This document shows positions 32,297 through 39,109 of a DNA stretch of 39,109 nt, piece after piece. Within the stretch, counting starts at the first letter, position 1. Each line of letters opens with the position of its first letter. The notes beneath the pieces are model-generated. The model ran no database searches. It was not told the origin of the DNA and saw only the letters and a list, made by a program, of their open reading frames with translations. This DNA comes from JANOXC01 sp031418215 (GTDB lineage Bacteria > Bacteroidota > Bacteroidia > AKYH767-A > OLB10): positions 1-39,109 of the forward strand of contig JANOXC010000100.1 of NCBI GenBank assembly GCA_031418215.1, in the 5' to 3' direction. The translations under genes and the position numbers were made by a program.

Positions 32297-34180
32297 TTAT
32301 CTGACAATCAATACCGGTATTTTTAATGCATGGCGGACTGCATCAACCGTAGTTCCAAATAATATATCCTTTAATAATCGGTGACCATGAGCACCCATCA
32401 CAAGAAGATCAGCATTAAATTCCATCGTTTTTTCCACGATTGCTAACTTTGGATTTCCAAAACCAATTTCACCACTTCCATCATAACCCATTTCATGCAA
32501 GTAATTTACATATTTGTTTAAATTCTCTTTATCAAGTTCACTTTCCATATCTCTTGTTTGATTACCTAAAAAGAAAGCACCAGGTGTCTCCGTTACGTGT
32601 ATTAGTTTATATATCGCTTTTTTCCCGCCTTGTGCCAATGCATGCCTGATGGCCTCAGTGTCGGTGCCAGTAAAGTCTAATGCAATTGCAATACGATGGT
32701 AATGGTGTGGTTGTAGATGACCCAACTCTGTAAATCCGCCATGAGGAACAGAAATATCTTTTTTCCTCTTCCTGCTAATTAATGGATTGAAGGTGATATA
32801 TAATAAAACAAAGGCAGAAAGAAATATTAAAGGTAAAACAATAAAGTTCAGCCAAAAAGCACCAGGAAATAGTTGCATCCAATGACCCACTTGATTAATG
32901 ACTAAATTTACATTTAGTCCAATAATTATGATAGCGCTTAACCATGACAAAAACTTGATTAATGGTTTTATAGTAAACTCTTTCATCTTTTTCCTTTCAC
33001 TAACAAAATGTATCAAGGGAATAATTGCAAAGCCCAGTTGTAAACTTAAAACCACCTGACTAAGCACCAACAATTCTCCGGTTGAATCTTCACCTAAAAT
33101 ACTAATTGTAAGGAATGCAGGAATAATTGCAATACTACGAGTAATTAGTCGCCTGATCCATGGCTGTAAGCGAAGGTTCAAATATCCTTCCATTACAATT
33201 TGACCGGCCAAAGTTCCTGTAATGGTTGAACTCTGTCCTGAACATAATAATGCTACTGCAAAAAGAATAGGGGCCCATCGCGTTCCAAGCAATGGTTCCA
33301 GCAATCGATGTGCATCCTGAATATCAGCCACACCAAAAAGTTCATTCTTAAAAAACACACTTCCTGCCAATATCAATATTGCAGCATTGATCAGGAAGGC
33401 AATATTCAATGCAATAGATGAATCAATTAAATTGAATCGAATGGCTTTCTTAATTTCAATTGGGTTTCGTTCAAATTTTCGTGTTTGTACCAGCGAAGAA
33501 TGCAGGTATAGATTATGCGGCATTACAGTAGCACCGATGATTCCAATTGCAATATATAAAGCTGAACTATTAGGAATGGAAGGAATTAGTCCTCCTGCTA
33601 TTTCGGTGATGGAAGGATGTACAAAGATCATTTGAACGAAAAAAGCCATACCTATTACTGCAACAAGGCTGATGATAAATGCTTCCAGTTTCCTGATTCC
33701 GTACTTTAATAATACAAGTACCAGAAATGTATCAAGAATACAGATGGAAACGCCCCAAAGCAAAGGAATATCAAATAGTAATTGTAATGCTATCGCCATG
33801 CCAAGAACTTCTGCAAGATCACATGCTGCAATAGCAATTTCAGCTAAAAAATACAGAAAAATATTGACAGCTTTAGGATACAACTCCCGTGAAGCTTGTG
33901 CTAAATCCCTTCCGCGAACAAGGCCAAGTTTAATGCATAAAGATTGTAGTAATTGTGCAATGAGGTTCGACATCAATAAAACCCAGATCAACTGATAACC
34001 AAACTGGCTACCGCCGGCAATATCTGTGGCCCAGTTGCCCGGATCCATATAACCCACGCTTACAAGGTAAGCAGGACCAATAAAAGCAAACAATTTTCTT
34101 CGAAAACCAATTCTTTTAGTTGTATCAACGGATGCATTAACCTCAGAAAGGGATGGTGATGTAGGTTTAATAGGTGACAT
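32297..34180 (-). CDS. mntH: Nramp divalent-metal transporter fused to a UspA domain
   Basis: This 627-residue protein is an Nramp importer for Mn(II) or Fe(II), driven by protons, with 11 membrane helices. TM1 has DPGNW (46-50) and TM6 has 'IGATVMPHNLYLHSSLVQ', the metal-binding pair of the family. After about residue 480 a soluble universal-stress-protein domain follows: 'HYHRIAIALDFTGTDTEAI' at its start and 'VMGAHGHRLLKDILFGTT' (ATP-binding G-x2-G-x9-G(S/T) type) near the end. The fused domain may sense nucleotide or regulate uptake; that is inference. It follows the DtxR-type regulator by 30 bp on the same strand, which fits metal-controlled expression. Confidence 0.93.
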   Translation of the reverse strand: MSPIKPTSPSLSEVNASVDTTKRIGFRRKLFAFIGPAYLVSVGYMDPGNWATDIAGGSQFGYQLIWVLLMSNLIAQLLQSLCIKLGLVRGRDLAQASRELYPKAVNIFLYFLAEIAIAACDLAEVLGMAIALQLLFDIPLLWGVSICILDTFLVLVLLKYGIRKLEAFIISLVAVIGMAFFVQMIFVHPSITEIAGGLIPSIPNSSALYIAIGIIGATVMPHNLYLHSSLVQTRKFERNPIEIKKAIRFNLIDSSIALNIAFLINAAILILAGSVFFKNELFGVADIQDAHRLLEPLLGTRWAPILFAVALLCSGQSSTITGTLAGQIVMEGYLNLRLQPWIRRLITRSIAIIPAFLTISILGEDSTGELLVLSQVVLSLQLGFAIIPLIHFVSERKKMKEFTIKPLIKFLSWLSAIIIIGLNVNLVINQVGHWMQLFPGAFWLNFIVLPLIFLSAFVLLYITFNPLISRKRKKDISVPHGGFTELGHLQPHHYHRIAIALDFTGTDTEAIRHALAQGGKKAIYKLIHVTETPGAFFLGNQTRDMESELDKENLNKYVNYLHEMGYDGSGEIGFGNPKLAIVEKTMEFNADLLVMGAHGHRLLKDILFGTTVDAVRHALKIPVLIVR

Positions 34181-34210
34181 AATATATTTAATTTAAAAAA
34201 CTAATGAACA

Positions 34211-34894
34211 TTAAGGTTTATCAGCTATTTTCAACTTGACAAGAATATGCTTGGCAACTTGATGACTGATATGTACACTTTTTTTGCCATTGATTAGCAC
34301 ATCAAGACTTTTATCAAATGAATGTCGTCTGATAATTTTTATTGAGCAGTTGAGCACAAGTCCTGAATGTTCAAGGTATTTCAGGAAATCAACACTGTGT
34401 TGGCTAACACCTGCTATAATCGCCATTTTATTTTTTGCAAATTCTGACAATGAGTTAAAATTTGTTTCCGTTAACCTGCCATTCGCATCAGGAATTGGAT
34501 CACCATGTGGGTCAAATTTAGGATGTGAGAGAAACTTATCCATTCGTTGTAATAACAAGTCACTGCTGACATGCTCCAACTCTTCAGCCATAGCGTGCAC
34601 TTCATCCCATTTAAATTTTAAAACTTCAGTTAAAAACAGCTCCCATAACCGGTGACGGCGAATGATTGAAAGTGCAGTTTTCTCACCCTTTTTATTAAGT
34701 TTTGCGCCGCGATAGGGAACATAGGTAAGCAGGCCTTTTTCATCAAGCTTTTTTATCATATCAGAGGCCGATGCTGGCGTGGTTGACATGGCTGAGGCCA
34801 GTTCCTGTGTGTAAGCTGTATTGTCTTCACTGTTGGAGAGATGATAAATCGCTTTGAGGTAATTCTGTTCGGTATGTGTGAATTCGTTTGGCAT
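34211..34894 (-). CDS. mntR: DtxR/MntR-family metal-dependent repressor
   Basis: This 227-residue protein has an N-terminal winged helix ('NYLKAIYHLSNSEDNTAYTQ', recognition part 'TTPASASDMIKKLDEKGLL'), a dimerisation/metal domain with 'RRHRLWELFLTE', 'HAMAEELEHV' and 'DPHGDPIP' ligands, and a C-terminal FeoA/SH3-like domain (about 150-227). With Mn or Fe bound, such proteins repress metal-uptake genes. It is co-directional with mntH 30 bp downstream. A DtxR-type palindrome overlaps its promoter (34923-34948), so it very likely represses its own operon. Mn versus Fe specificity is not decided by sequence here. Confidence 0.93.
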   Translation of the reverse strand: MPNEFTHTEQNYLKAIYHLSNSEDNTAYTQELASAMSTTPASASDMIKKLDEKGLLTYVPYRGAKLNKKGEKTALSIIRRHRLWELFLTEVLKFKWDEVHAMAEELEHVSSDLLLQRMDKFLSHPKFDPHGDPIPDANGRLTETNFNSLSEFAKNKMAIIAGVSQHSVDFLKYLEHSGLVLNCSIKIIRRHSFDKSLDVLINGKKSVHISHQVAKHILVKLKIADKP

Positions 34895-34911
34895 AGATTA
34901 TAAAATCACAG

Positions 34912-34919
34912 CAAATATA
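34912..34919 (-). promoter_or_regulatory. -7 promoter element of the mntR-mntH operon
   Basis: CAAATATA on the plus strand is TATATTTG on the minus strand, 17 bp upstream of the mntR ATG. The -33 region falls inside the adjoining palindrome (AGTTTAG near 34939-34945). Confidence 0.55.
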
Positions 34920-34922
34920 ATA

Positions 34923-34948
34923 TAAAGTTTAGGTTAGTCTAAACTTTA
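34923..34948. promoter_or_regulatory. DtxR/MntR-type operator (perfect 10-bp inverted repeat)
   Basis: TAAAGTTTAG (34923-34932) and CTAAACTTTA (34939-34948) are perfect arms around GTTAGT. Its core, TTAGGTTAGTCTAA, closely resembles the known DtxR/IdeR consensus (TTAGGTTAGSCTAACCTAA). It spans the gap between the mntR -7 element and its -33, so bound repressor should block RNA polymerase. Confidence 0.8.
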
Positions 34949-34977
34949 TTTAAGGGTAGTTAACATTTTACAAACAA

Positions 34978-35007
34978 TTGATTTTAACAGAGGATAATTT
35001 ATATTTG
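34978..35007 (+). promoter_or_regulatory. Promoter of pyrD (TTG-N19-TATATTTG)
   Basis: A -33 TTG (34978-34980) and -7 TATATTTG (35000-35007) are 19 bp apart, a near-ideal Bacteroidota promoter. The predicted transcript start (about 35012-35014) coincides with the GTG start of pyrD, so the mRNA would have little or no leader. Confidence 0.6.
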
Positions 35008-35011
35008 TCCG

Positions 35012-36040
35012 GTGATTTATCGTTTTATTATCCGTCCGGTGCTTTTTCTTTTTGATCCTGAAATGGTACATCATTTTGTTTTTCGTGTTTTGAAAATTGT
35101 TTTTGCCATTCCGGGAATTTCTTTTCTTACAAAGAAGATATATTGGCTTAAAGATGAGAGGCTTCCAATTACTAAAATGGGATTGCAATTTCGTAACCCG
35201 ATAGGTTTGGCAGCAGGTTTTGATAAAGATGCCGTGCTTTTTAATGAGTTGTCGTTATTCGGCTTTTCTTTTGTTGAAATTGGAACGCTAACACCTTTGC
35301 CACAAAAGGGTAATGAAAAGCCAAGGATGTTTAGATTGCCTGCTTATCAAGGATTAATTAACAGAATGGGTTTTAACAATAGTGGTGTAAAAGCCGCTGT
35401 AAAAAGACTTAGGAAAAAAAGCAAAAATCTTATCATTGGTGGGAATATTGGAAAAAATAAAACAACACCTATTGAAAACGCTGTTAATGATTACCTCATT
35501 TGTTTTGAAGCATTATTTAATTCTGTTGATTATTTTGCTGTTAACGTAAGTTCTCCAAACACACCCGGTTTGCGTGATTTACAAGAAAAGGCACCCTTAA
35601 CGGCATTATTGATGGCTATTCAAAAAAGTAATCTTACCAAGCCAAACCCAAAGCCTATTCTTTTAAAAATAGCTCCCGACCTGACTTTCGAACAAATTGA
35701 TGATGTAATTGATATAATTAAATCAGTGAAGTTGACAGGGATTATTGCGACCAATACTACTATCAGCAGGGAAGGAATTGATGATCCAGCTTTTTTGAAA
35801 GAAGAAGGAGGGCTAAGTGGTTTACCTCTAAAAGACAGATCTACTGCCGTTATTCGTTTCATTCGGGAAAAAGCAGGAAGTGAATTGGTAATAATTGGGG
35901 TTGGTGGAATTTTTACAGCAGCTCATGCTAATGAAAAACTCGCAGCCGGGGCTGATTTATTGCAGGTTTATACCGGTTTTATTTATGAGGGTCCTTCCAT
36001 TGTAAAGCGCATTTGCAGCGGGTTGAAAGCAACCCATTGA
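35012..36040 (+). CDS. pyrD: Dihydroorotate dehydrogenase (quinone), class 2
   Basis: PyrD oxidises dihydroorotate to orotate at the inner membrane, passing electrons to quinone, in pyrimidine synthesis. The 342-residue sequence has the class 2 N-terminal extension 'MIYRFIIRPVLFLFDPEMVH', which binds membrane. Then come 'RNPIGLAAGFDKDA', 'NVSSPNTPGLRDLQ' with the catalytic Ser region, 'LTGIIATNTTISRE', and the FMN-phosphate motif 'GVGGIFTAAHANEKLAAGAD'. The GTG start is supported by the match to the family's N-terminus; the first internal ATG (35063) would remove it. The start lies at the expected transcription start. Confidence 0.95.
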   Translation: MIYRFIIRPVLFLFDPEMVHHFVFRVLKIVFAIPGISFLTKKIYWLKDERLPITKMGLQFRNPIGLAAGFDKDAVLFNELSLFGFSFVEIGTLTPLPQKGNEKPRMFRLPAYQGLINRMGFNNSGVKAAVKRLRKKSKNLIIGGNIGKNKTTPIENAVNDYLICFEALFNSVDYFAVNVSSPNTPGLRDLQEKAPLTALLMAIQKSNLTKPNPKPILLKIAPDLTFEQIDDVIDIIKSVKLTGIIATNTTISREGIDDPAFLKEEGGLSGLPLKDRSTAVIRFIREKAGSELVIIGVGGIFTAAHANEKLAAGADLLQVYTGFIYEGPSIVKRICSGLKATH

Positions 36041-36170
36041 TTTGAATTTTAAGCGTTATAGGCATCCGAAAATCTAGCTTTTGGGAAATATCTTCCATAG
36101 TTTATTCGTTTTTGTTAAAAAATAACCACTAATACCTCTTCTGAATACCTAATAATTAAGGCTTTAACTC

Positions 36171-36178
36171 TAATTTTG
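36171..36178 (+). promoter_or_regulatory. Candidate -7 promoter element of the DUF4920 lipoprotein gene
   Basis: TAATTTTG fits TAnnTTTG and lies 29 bp upstream of the ATG at 36208. No clear -33 is seen. Confidence 0.45.
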
Positions 36179-36207
36179 CCACCTCTAAATAAAAAAAGCA
36201 TATAGCT

Positions 36208-36687
36208 ATGAAACAACTATTAATAATTATTGGTTTAATTGGGTTGACCTTATCCTGTAACAGTAATAAGGAACAGGTAAAAGAAAGCGACAAAAACGCA
36301 GCGAGCAAATTCGGTGCTGATATTGATGAAAATGGCAGCATACCCATTGCACAGTTGGTTACAGAAATGAATGGAAAAACAGAAATGCAGGCAAAGGTGG
36401 AAGGTAAAATTACGGAATCTTGCAAGAAAAAAGGTTGCTGGATGAATATCGACCTTGGAGATGGTTCAGTGATGAAGGTGACCTTTAAAGATTATGGTTT
36501 TTTTGTTCCTAAAGATTGCGGTGGGAAAACGGCGGTGATGCAAGGTAGGGCATACATGGATACTGTTTCAGTTGAAATGTTACGTCATTATGCAGAAGAT
36601 GCAGGGAAATCAGAAGAGGAGATTGCAAAAATTAATGACCCAAGCTTGGAGTTGACGTTTGAAGCCGATGGAGTTATCATCAAATAG
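36208..36687 (+). CDS. DUF4920 lipoprotein
   Basis: This 159-residue protein has a lipoprotein signal with Cys17 ('GLTLSC'). The mature part has 'SKFGADIDENGSIPIAQLVT', then 'VEGKITESCKKKGCWMNIDL', and 'FVPKDCGGKTAVMQGRAYMD'. These are the conserved DUF4920 blocks, including the CxKKGCWM motif with two Cys, which suggests metal or redox binding. The family is widespread in Bacteroidota and its role is not established. It should be anchored to a membrane facing the periplasm. An HMG-CoA lyase gene follows by 30 bp. Confidence 0.88.
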   Translation: MKQLLIIIGLIGLTLSCNSNKEQVKESDKNAASKFGADIDENGSIPIAQLVTEMNGKTEMQAKVEGKITESCKKKGCWMNIDLGDGSVMKVTFKDYGFFVPKDCGGKTAVMQGRAYMDTVSVEMLRHYAEDAGKSEEEIAKINDPSLELTFEADGVIIK

Positions 36688-36717
36688 GAATTATATATAT
36701 TAGTTTATCATTTTTTT

Positions 36718-37590
36718 ATGAAAGAAACAAGTATTAAAATAGTGGAGTGCCCGCGCGATGCCATGCAGGGACTTCATCATTTTATACCTACTCAAACGAA
36801 GGTTGAATATATCAATGCTTTGTTAAAAGTAGGCTTCCATACTATTGATGCCGGAAGTTTTGTTTCACCGAAAAGTATTCCACAAATGCGCGATAGTGCA
36901 GCTGTGTTCAGTCAGCTTGATCTGGGTAAATCCAATTCTAAATTACTGGCCATAGTAGCTAATAGGCGAGGAGCAGAAGATGCCGTTCAATTTGATGAAA
37001 TTACCTATCTGGGTTATCCATTTTCAATTTCCGAAAAGTTTCAAATGAGAAATACCAACAGTTCAATTGACCAATCCTATGATTTGGTAAAAGACTTGCA
37101 GGAGCTTTGTTTGAAAAATAAAAAACAACTTGTTATATATATCAGTATGGCTTTCGGAAATCCTTATGGCGATCAATGGCAACCGGAAATTGCCATGAAT
37201 TGGGTTAACAAAATCGCTGAATTGGAAATCAAAACGATTTCGCTTGCCGATACGGTTGGCCTTGCCTCAAAGGAAACGGTTGCCTCGCTATTTCAACAAA
37301 TAGTTCCAGCATTTGAAGGGATTGAAATCGGTGCCCATCTGCATTGCACTCCTGATAACTGGAAGTTGAAACTGGAAGCCGCCTATATCAATGGTTGTCG
37401 AAGATTTGATGCTGCCATAAGGGGTTTTGGTGGTTGTCCAATGGCCAATGATGAACTGGTTGGTAACATGGCAACAGAAAATCTAATTCATTTTTTAGAG
37501 AGCAAAAATGTTTCACTGAATTTGAATAAAGAAAGACTAAATGAATGCCTGGAACGCTCACTGGCAGTCTTTAATACAGTTACTGCATAG
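36718..37590 (+). CDS. Hydroxymethylglutaryl-CoA lyase
   Basis: This lyase splits HMG-CoA to acetyl-CoA and acetoacetate, in leucine breakdown and ketone metabolism. The 290-residue TIM-barrel sequence has 'IVECPRDAMQGLHHFIPT' (family 'VGPRDGLQ' with the catalytic Arg-Asp), 'GFHTIDAGSFVSPKSIPQM', 'ISLADTVGLAS', 'GAHLHCTPDNW' (metal His pair) and 'GFGGCPMANDELVGNMATEN' with the active-site Cys loop. The PRDAMQ motif departs slightly from PRDGLQ but keeps the Arg and Asp. The next gene starts 3 bp (or 63 bp) later. Confidence 0.93.
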   Translation: MKETSIKIVECPRDAMQGLHHFIPTQTKVEYINALLKVGFHTIDAGSFVSPKSIPQMRDSAAVFSQLDLGKSNSKLLAIVANRRGAEDAVQFDEITYLGYPFSISEKFQMRNTNSSIDQSYDLVKDLQELCLKNKKQLVIYISMAFGNPYGDQWQPEIAMNWVNKIAELEIKTISLADTVGLASKETVASLFQQIVPAFEGIEIGAHLHCTPDNWKLKLEAAYINGCRRFDAAIRGFGGCPMANDELVGNMATENLIHFLESKNVSLNLNKERLNECLERSLAVFNTVTA

Positions 37591-37652
37591 TCATGAAAAT
37601 CAATTTTAACAATCATTCGAAAATAATTAATCGTAAAGAGGTCAAACACTAC

Positions 37653-39109
37653 ATGACAATAAAAACCATTAAATATTTTTTCTTTTTTGTTTTGTTTATT
37701 GCCTTCGAAGTTACACCCACTCAAGCTCAAGATAAAGGATTTCTTGAGATAATGGGCTCTGTTTTGCAAGATGGAAAAGGTATGGAGGGGGCAGACATTA
37801 AAGTAATGAAGGGAAATGAAAACGCTGATAATGCATTGTCATCTTCCGGCGGAAAATTTATACTGAATCTTGATCTTGGGTTTAATTATTTAGTAATTTT
37901 TTCAAAACCCGGATGTATTACCAAAACGGTTGCTGTTGATACACATGTTCCTGATTCCGACAAGGACCAAATTCAACAGTTTAAGTTTAAGATTGAATTG
38001 TTTAAGTTACCTGAAGGTGCTGAAATGCCAAAGGATGTTGATAAGCCTGTTACCAAACTGGCATTCAGCGAAGAGTTTGGCGACTTTGATTATGATGTTA
38101 AGTATTCTGAAACAAGGAAAACAGAAATAGAGAAGGTCAAAAAGGACGCAGCTGATCAGGTTGCTAAACAGGCGGAAACAAAAAGAAAGGCAGATGAGGC
38201 CGCAACAAAAGCAAAACAACAGTTAGCACTGCTCACGGAAAAGGCAAAACAGGATTCAATCACAAAAGTTCAGCAAGCTGCATTTGCTGCTGCAGCATTA
38301 GCTGATAAAGCCTTAAAGGCAAGAATGGATTCTATTGCAGCGGCTGATAAAAAGTTAGCCCAAGAACTGTTAGCAAAAAATGAGCGGGAGAAAGCTACTC
38401 GGGATTCTATTGCTCAAGTCAATGAAAAAGTAAGACAGGATTCCATCACCGCAGCAAAAGAAAAGCAACGTATTGAAATACTGGCAGTAGCTAAAGCAAA
38501 ACAAGATTCAATAGATGCTGCAAGGTTAAAATCCCAACAAGATGCCTTAGCTAAAGCAGCAGCAGATAAAACAAAGAACGATTCAATAGCTGCAGCCAAT
38601 GAAAAGGCAAAACAAGAGGCTTTGGCACTTGCTGCAAAAGAGAAAGAGGATAAAGATGCCGCTTCAAAAGAAGCTGCAAGAAAAGCAGAACTGGCGCGAA
38701 TTGAGCGAGAAAAAATTGTACAAGACTCACTTGCTGTTGCGAAACAAAAATCACAGCAAGATGCCTTAACTAAAGCAGCAGCAGATAAGGCCAAGAACGA
38801 TTCAATAGCTGCAGCAAATGAAAAGGCGAAACAAGAGGCCTTGGCACTTGCTGCAAAAGAGAAAGCAGATAAAGATGCCGTTGCAAAAGAAGCTGCAAGA
38901 AAAGCAGAACTGGCACGTATTGAGCGAGAAAAATTTGTTCAAGATTCCGTTGCTGTTGCGAAACAAAAATCACAGCAAGATGCCTTAGCTAAAGCAGCAG
39001 CAACAAAAGCAAAGAACGATTCCATAGCCACAGCAAATGAAAAGGCGAAACAAGAGGCCTTGGCACTTGCTGCAAAAGAGAAAGCAGATAAAGATGCCGT
39101 TGCAAAAGA
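37653..39109 (+). CDS. Secreted carboxypeptidase-regulatory-like / Ala-Lys-rich coiled-coil repeat protein, partial
   Basis: The frame is open from an ATG at 37593 to the window end. The start at 37653 gives a normal signal peptide (MTIKTIKYFFFFVLFIAFEV..., cut near 'TQAQ'), so it is preferred. The first part of the mature protein ('GSVLQDGKGMEGADIKVMKG', then 'SSGGKFILNLDLGFNYLVIF') is a carboxypeptidase regulatory-like beta domain common in Bacteroidota surface and OmpA-type proteins. From about 38100 it becomes a long Ala/Lys/Glu/Gln-rich helical region with repeated 'DSI' motifs. It then turns into near-identical 73-residue (219-bp) repeats. A real C-terminal domain is outside the window. 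Its role is unknown; cell-envelope spacing or scaffolding is likely. Confidence 0.8.
   Translation, partial: MTIKTIKYFFFFVLFIAFEVTPTQAQDKGFLEIMGSVLQDGKGMEGADIKVMKGNENADNALSSSGGKFILNLDLGFNYLVIFSKPGCITKTVAVDTHVPDSDKDQIQQFKFKIELFKLPEGAEMPKDVDKPVTKLAFSEEFGDFDYDVKYSETRKTEIEKVKKDAADQVAKQAETKRKADEAATKAKQQLALLTEKAKQDSITKVQQAAFAAAALADKALKARMDSIAAADKKLAQELLAKNEREKATRDSIAQVNEKVRQDSITAAKEKQRIEILAVAKAKQDSIDAARLKSQQDALAKAAADKTKNDSIAAANEKAKQEALALAAKEKEDKDAASKEAARKAELARIEREKIVQDSLAVAKQKSQQDALTKAAADKAKNDSIAAANEKAKQEALALAAKEKADKDAVAKEAARKAELARIEREKFVQDSVAVAKQKSQQDALAKAAATKAKNDSIATANEKAKQEALALAAKEKADKDAVAK
38529..39109 (+). repeat. Tandem 219-bp repeats inside the right-edge gene
   Basis: Three in-frame copies start at 38529, 38748 and 38967 (the last cut by the window). 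Each encodes 73 residues beginning KSQQDAL and containing NDSIA and ARIEREK. Copies differ by only a few residues, so the array is recent or homogenised and copy number may vary. Confidence 0.9.

Noticed and set aside
38551..38973. Two nearly identical antisense ORFs (38551-38754 and 38770-38973, minus) and a longer Ala/Ser-rich one at 38414-38794
   Set aside because: They are the antisense reading of the 219-bp repeats; their similarity follows from the repeats themselves, and the plus-strand frame has a signal peptide and runs the full length.
1..39109. Defence island, prophage, CRISPR or transposon
   Set aside because: No integrase, transposase, phage structural gene, spacer-repeat array or known defence domain was found; gene order and codon use look like core genome throughout.

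Overview
The window reads as a chromosomal segment of a Bacteroidota bacterium, probably of the Chitinophagales/Sphingobacteriales/Flavobacteriales type. The evidence is low GC content, few good Shine-Dalgarno sequences, repeated TAnnTTTG (-7) promoter elements upstream of genes, a large secreted protein with a type IX secretion (T9SS) C-terminal sorting domain, a GldM-like C-terminal fragment, DUF5683/DUF4294/DUF4920 proteins, and the gene order ribD/prmC and dnaA/acyl-CoA thioesterase. It is almost entirely vertically inherited core genome. I see no prophage, insertion sequence, CRISPR array, toxin-antitoxin module or defence island.

Layout. Positions 1-1052 (minus) hold the N-terminal part of a peptide-type ABC substrate-binding lipoprotein, cut by the window edge. 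Positions 1228-1799 are a tRNA cluster (Ser-GCT, Pro-TGG, Arg-TCT) with a broken tRNA-Pro copy and a long imperfect palindrome between the genes. Positions 2007-5729 (plus) carry an MBL-fold hydrolase, parA, parB, a DUF5683 protein and dapB. A divergent pair follows at 5748-8769: a small GldM-C-like secreted protein and a TPR hybrid histidine kinase, with a 14-bp palindrome between them. Positions 8777-12258 (minus) carry ribH, a TPR membrane protein, a low-molecular-weight phosphatase and dnaA. A very AT-rich 467-bp gap separates dnaA from a thioesterase gene. Positions 13185-16802 (minus) hold an M42 peptidase, a YigZ protein, a DMT transporter and ribD; prmC is divergent from ribD and is followed by sucC, an agmatinase, a fatty-acid hydroxylase-like protein, accC, a DUF4294 protein and an esterase (16865-24033, plus). 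Then come a P-domain/lysyl-oxidase/PKD/T9SS protein, prfC and a lytic-transglycosylase-like lipoprotein (minus); an orphan 155-residue protein (plus); an LpxL-type acyltransferase and smpB (minus); a NodB-fold protein lacking its catalytic residues (plus); a metal-uptake operon mntR-mntH(-Usp) (minus); and pyrD, a DUF4920 lipoprotein, an HMG-CoA lyase and the start of a long 73-residue-repeat protein that runs off the end (plus).

How the parts work together. parA/parB and dnaA serve chromosome segregation and initiation. ribD and ribH supply riboflavin, and the DMT permease packed 3 bp after ribD may be linked to that pathway. mntR and mntH form an apparent self-contained metal-homeostasis unit, with a DtxR-type operator lying on the mntR promoter. 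prmC and prfC act in translation termination, and smpB in ribosome rescue. The most notable items are the lysyl-oxidase-like T9SS protein that keeps both cofactor residues and the copper-histidine triad, the catalytically degenerate deacetylase, the DtxR operator overlapping the mntR promoter, the apparently leaderless pyrD, and the tandem 219-bp repeats at the right edge.
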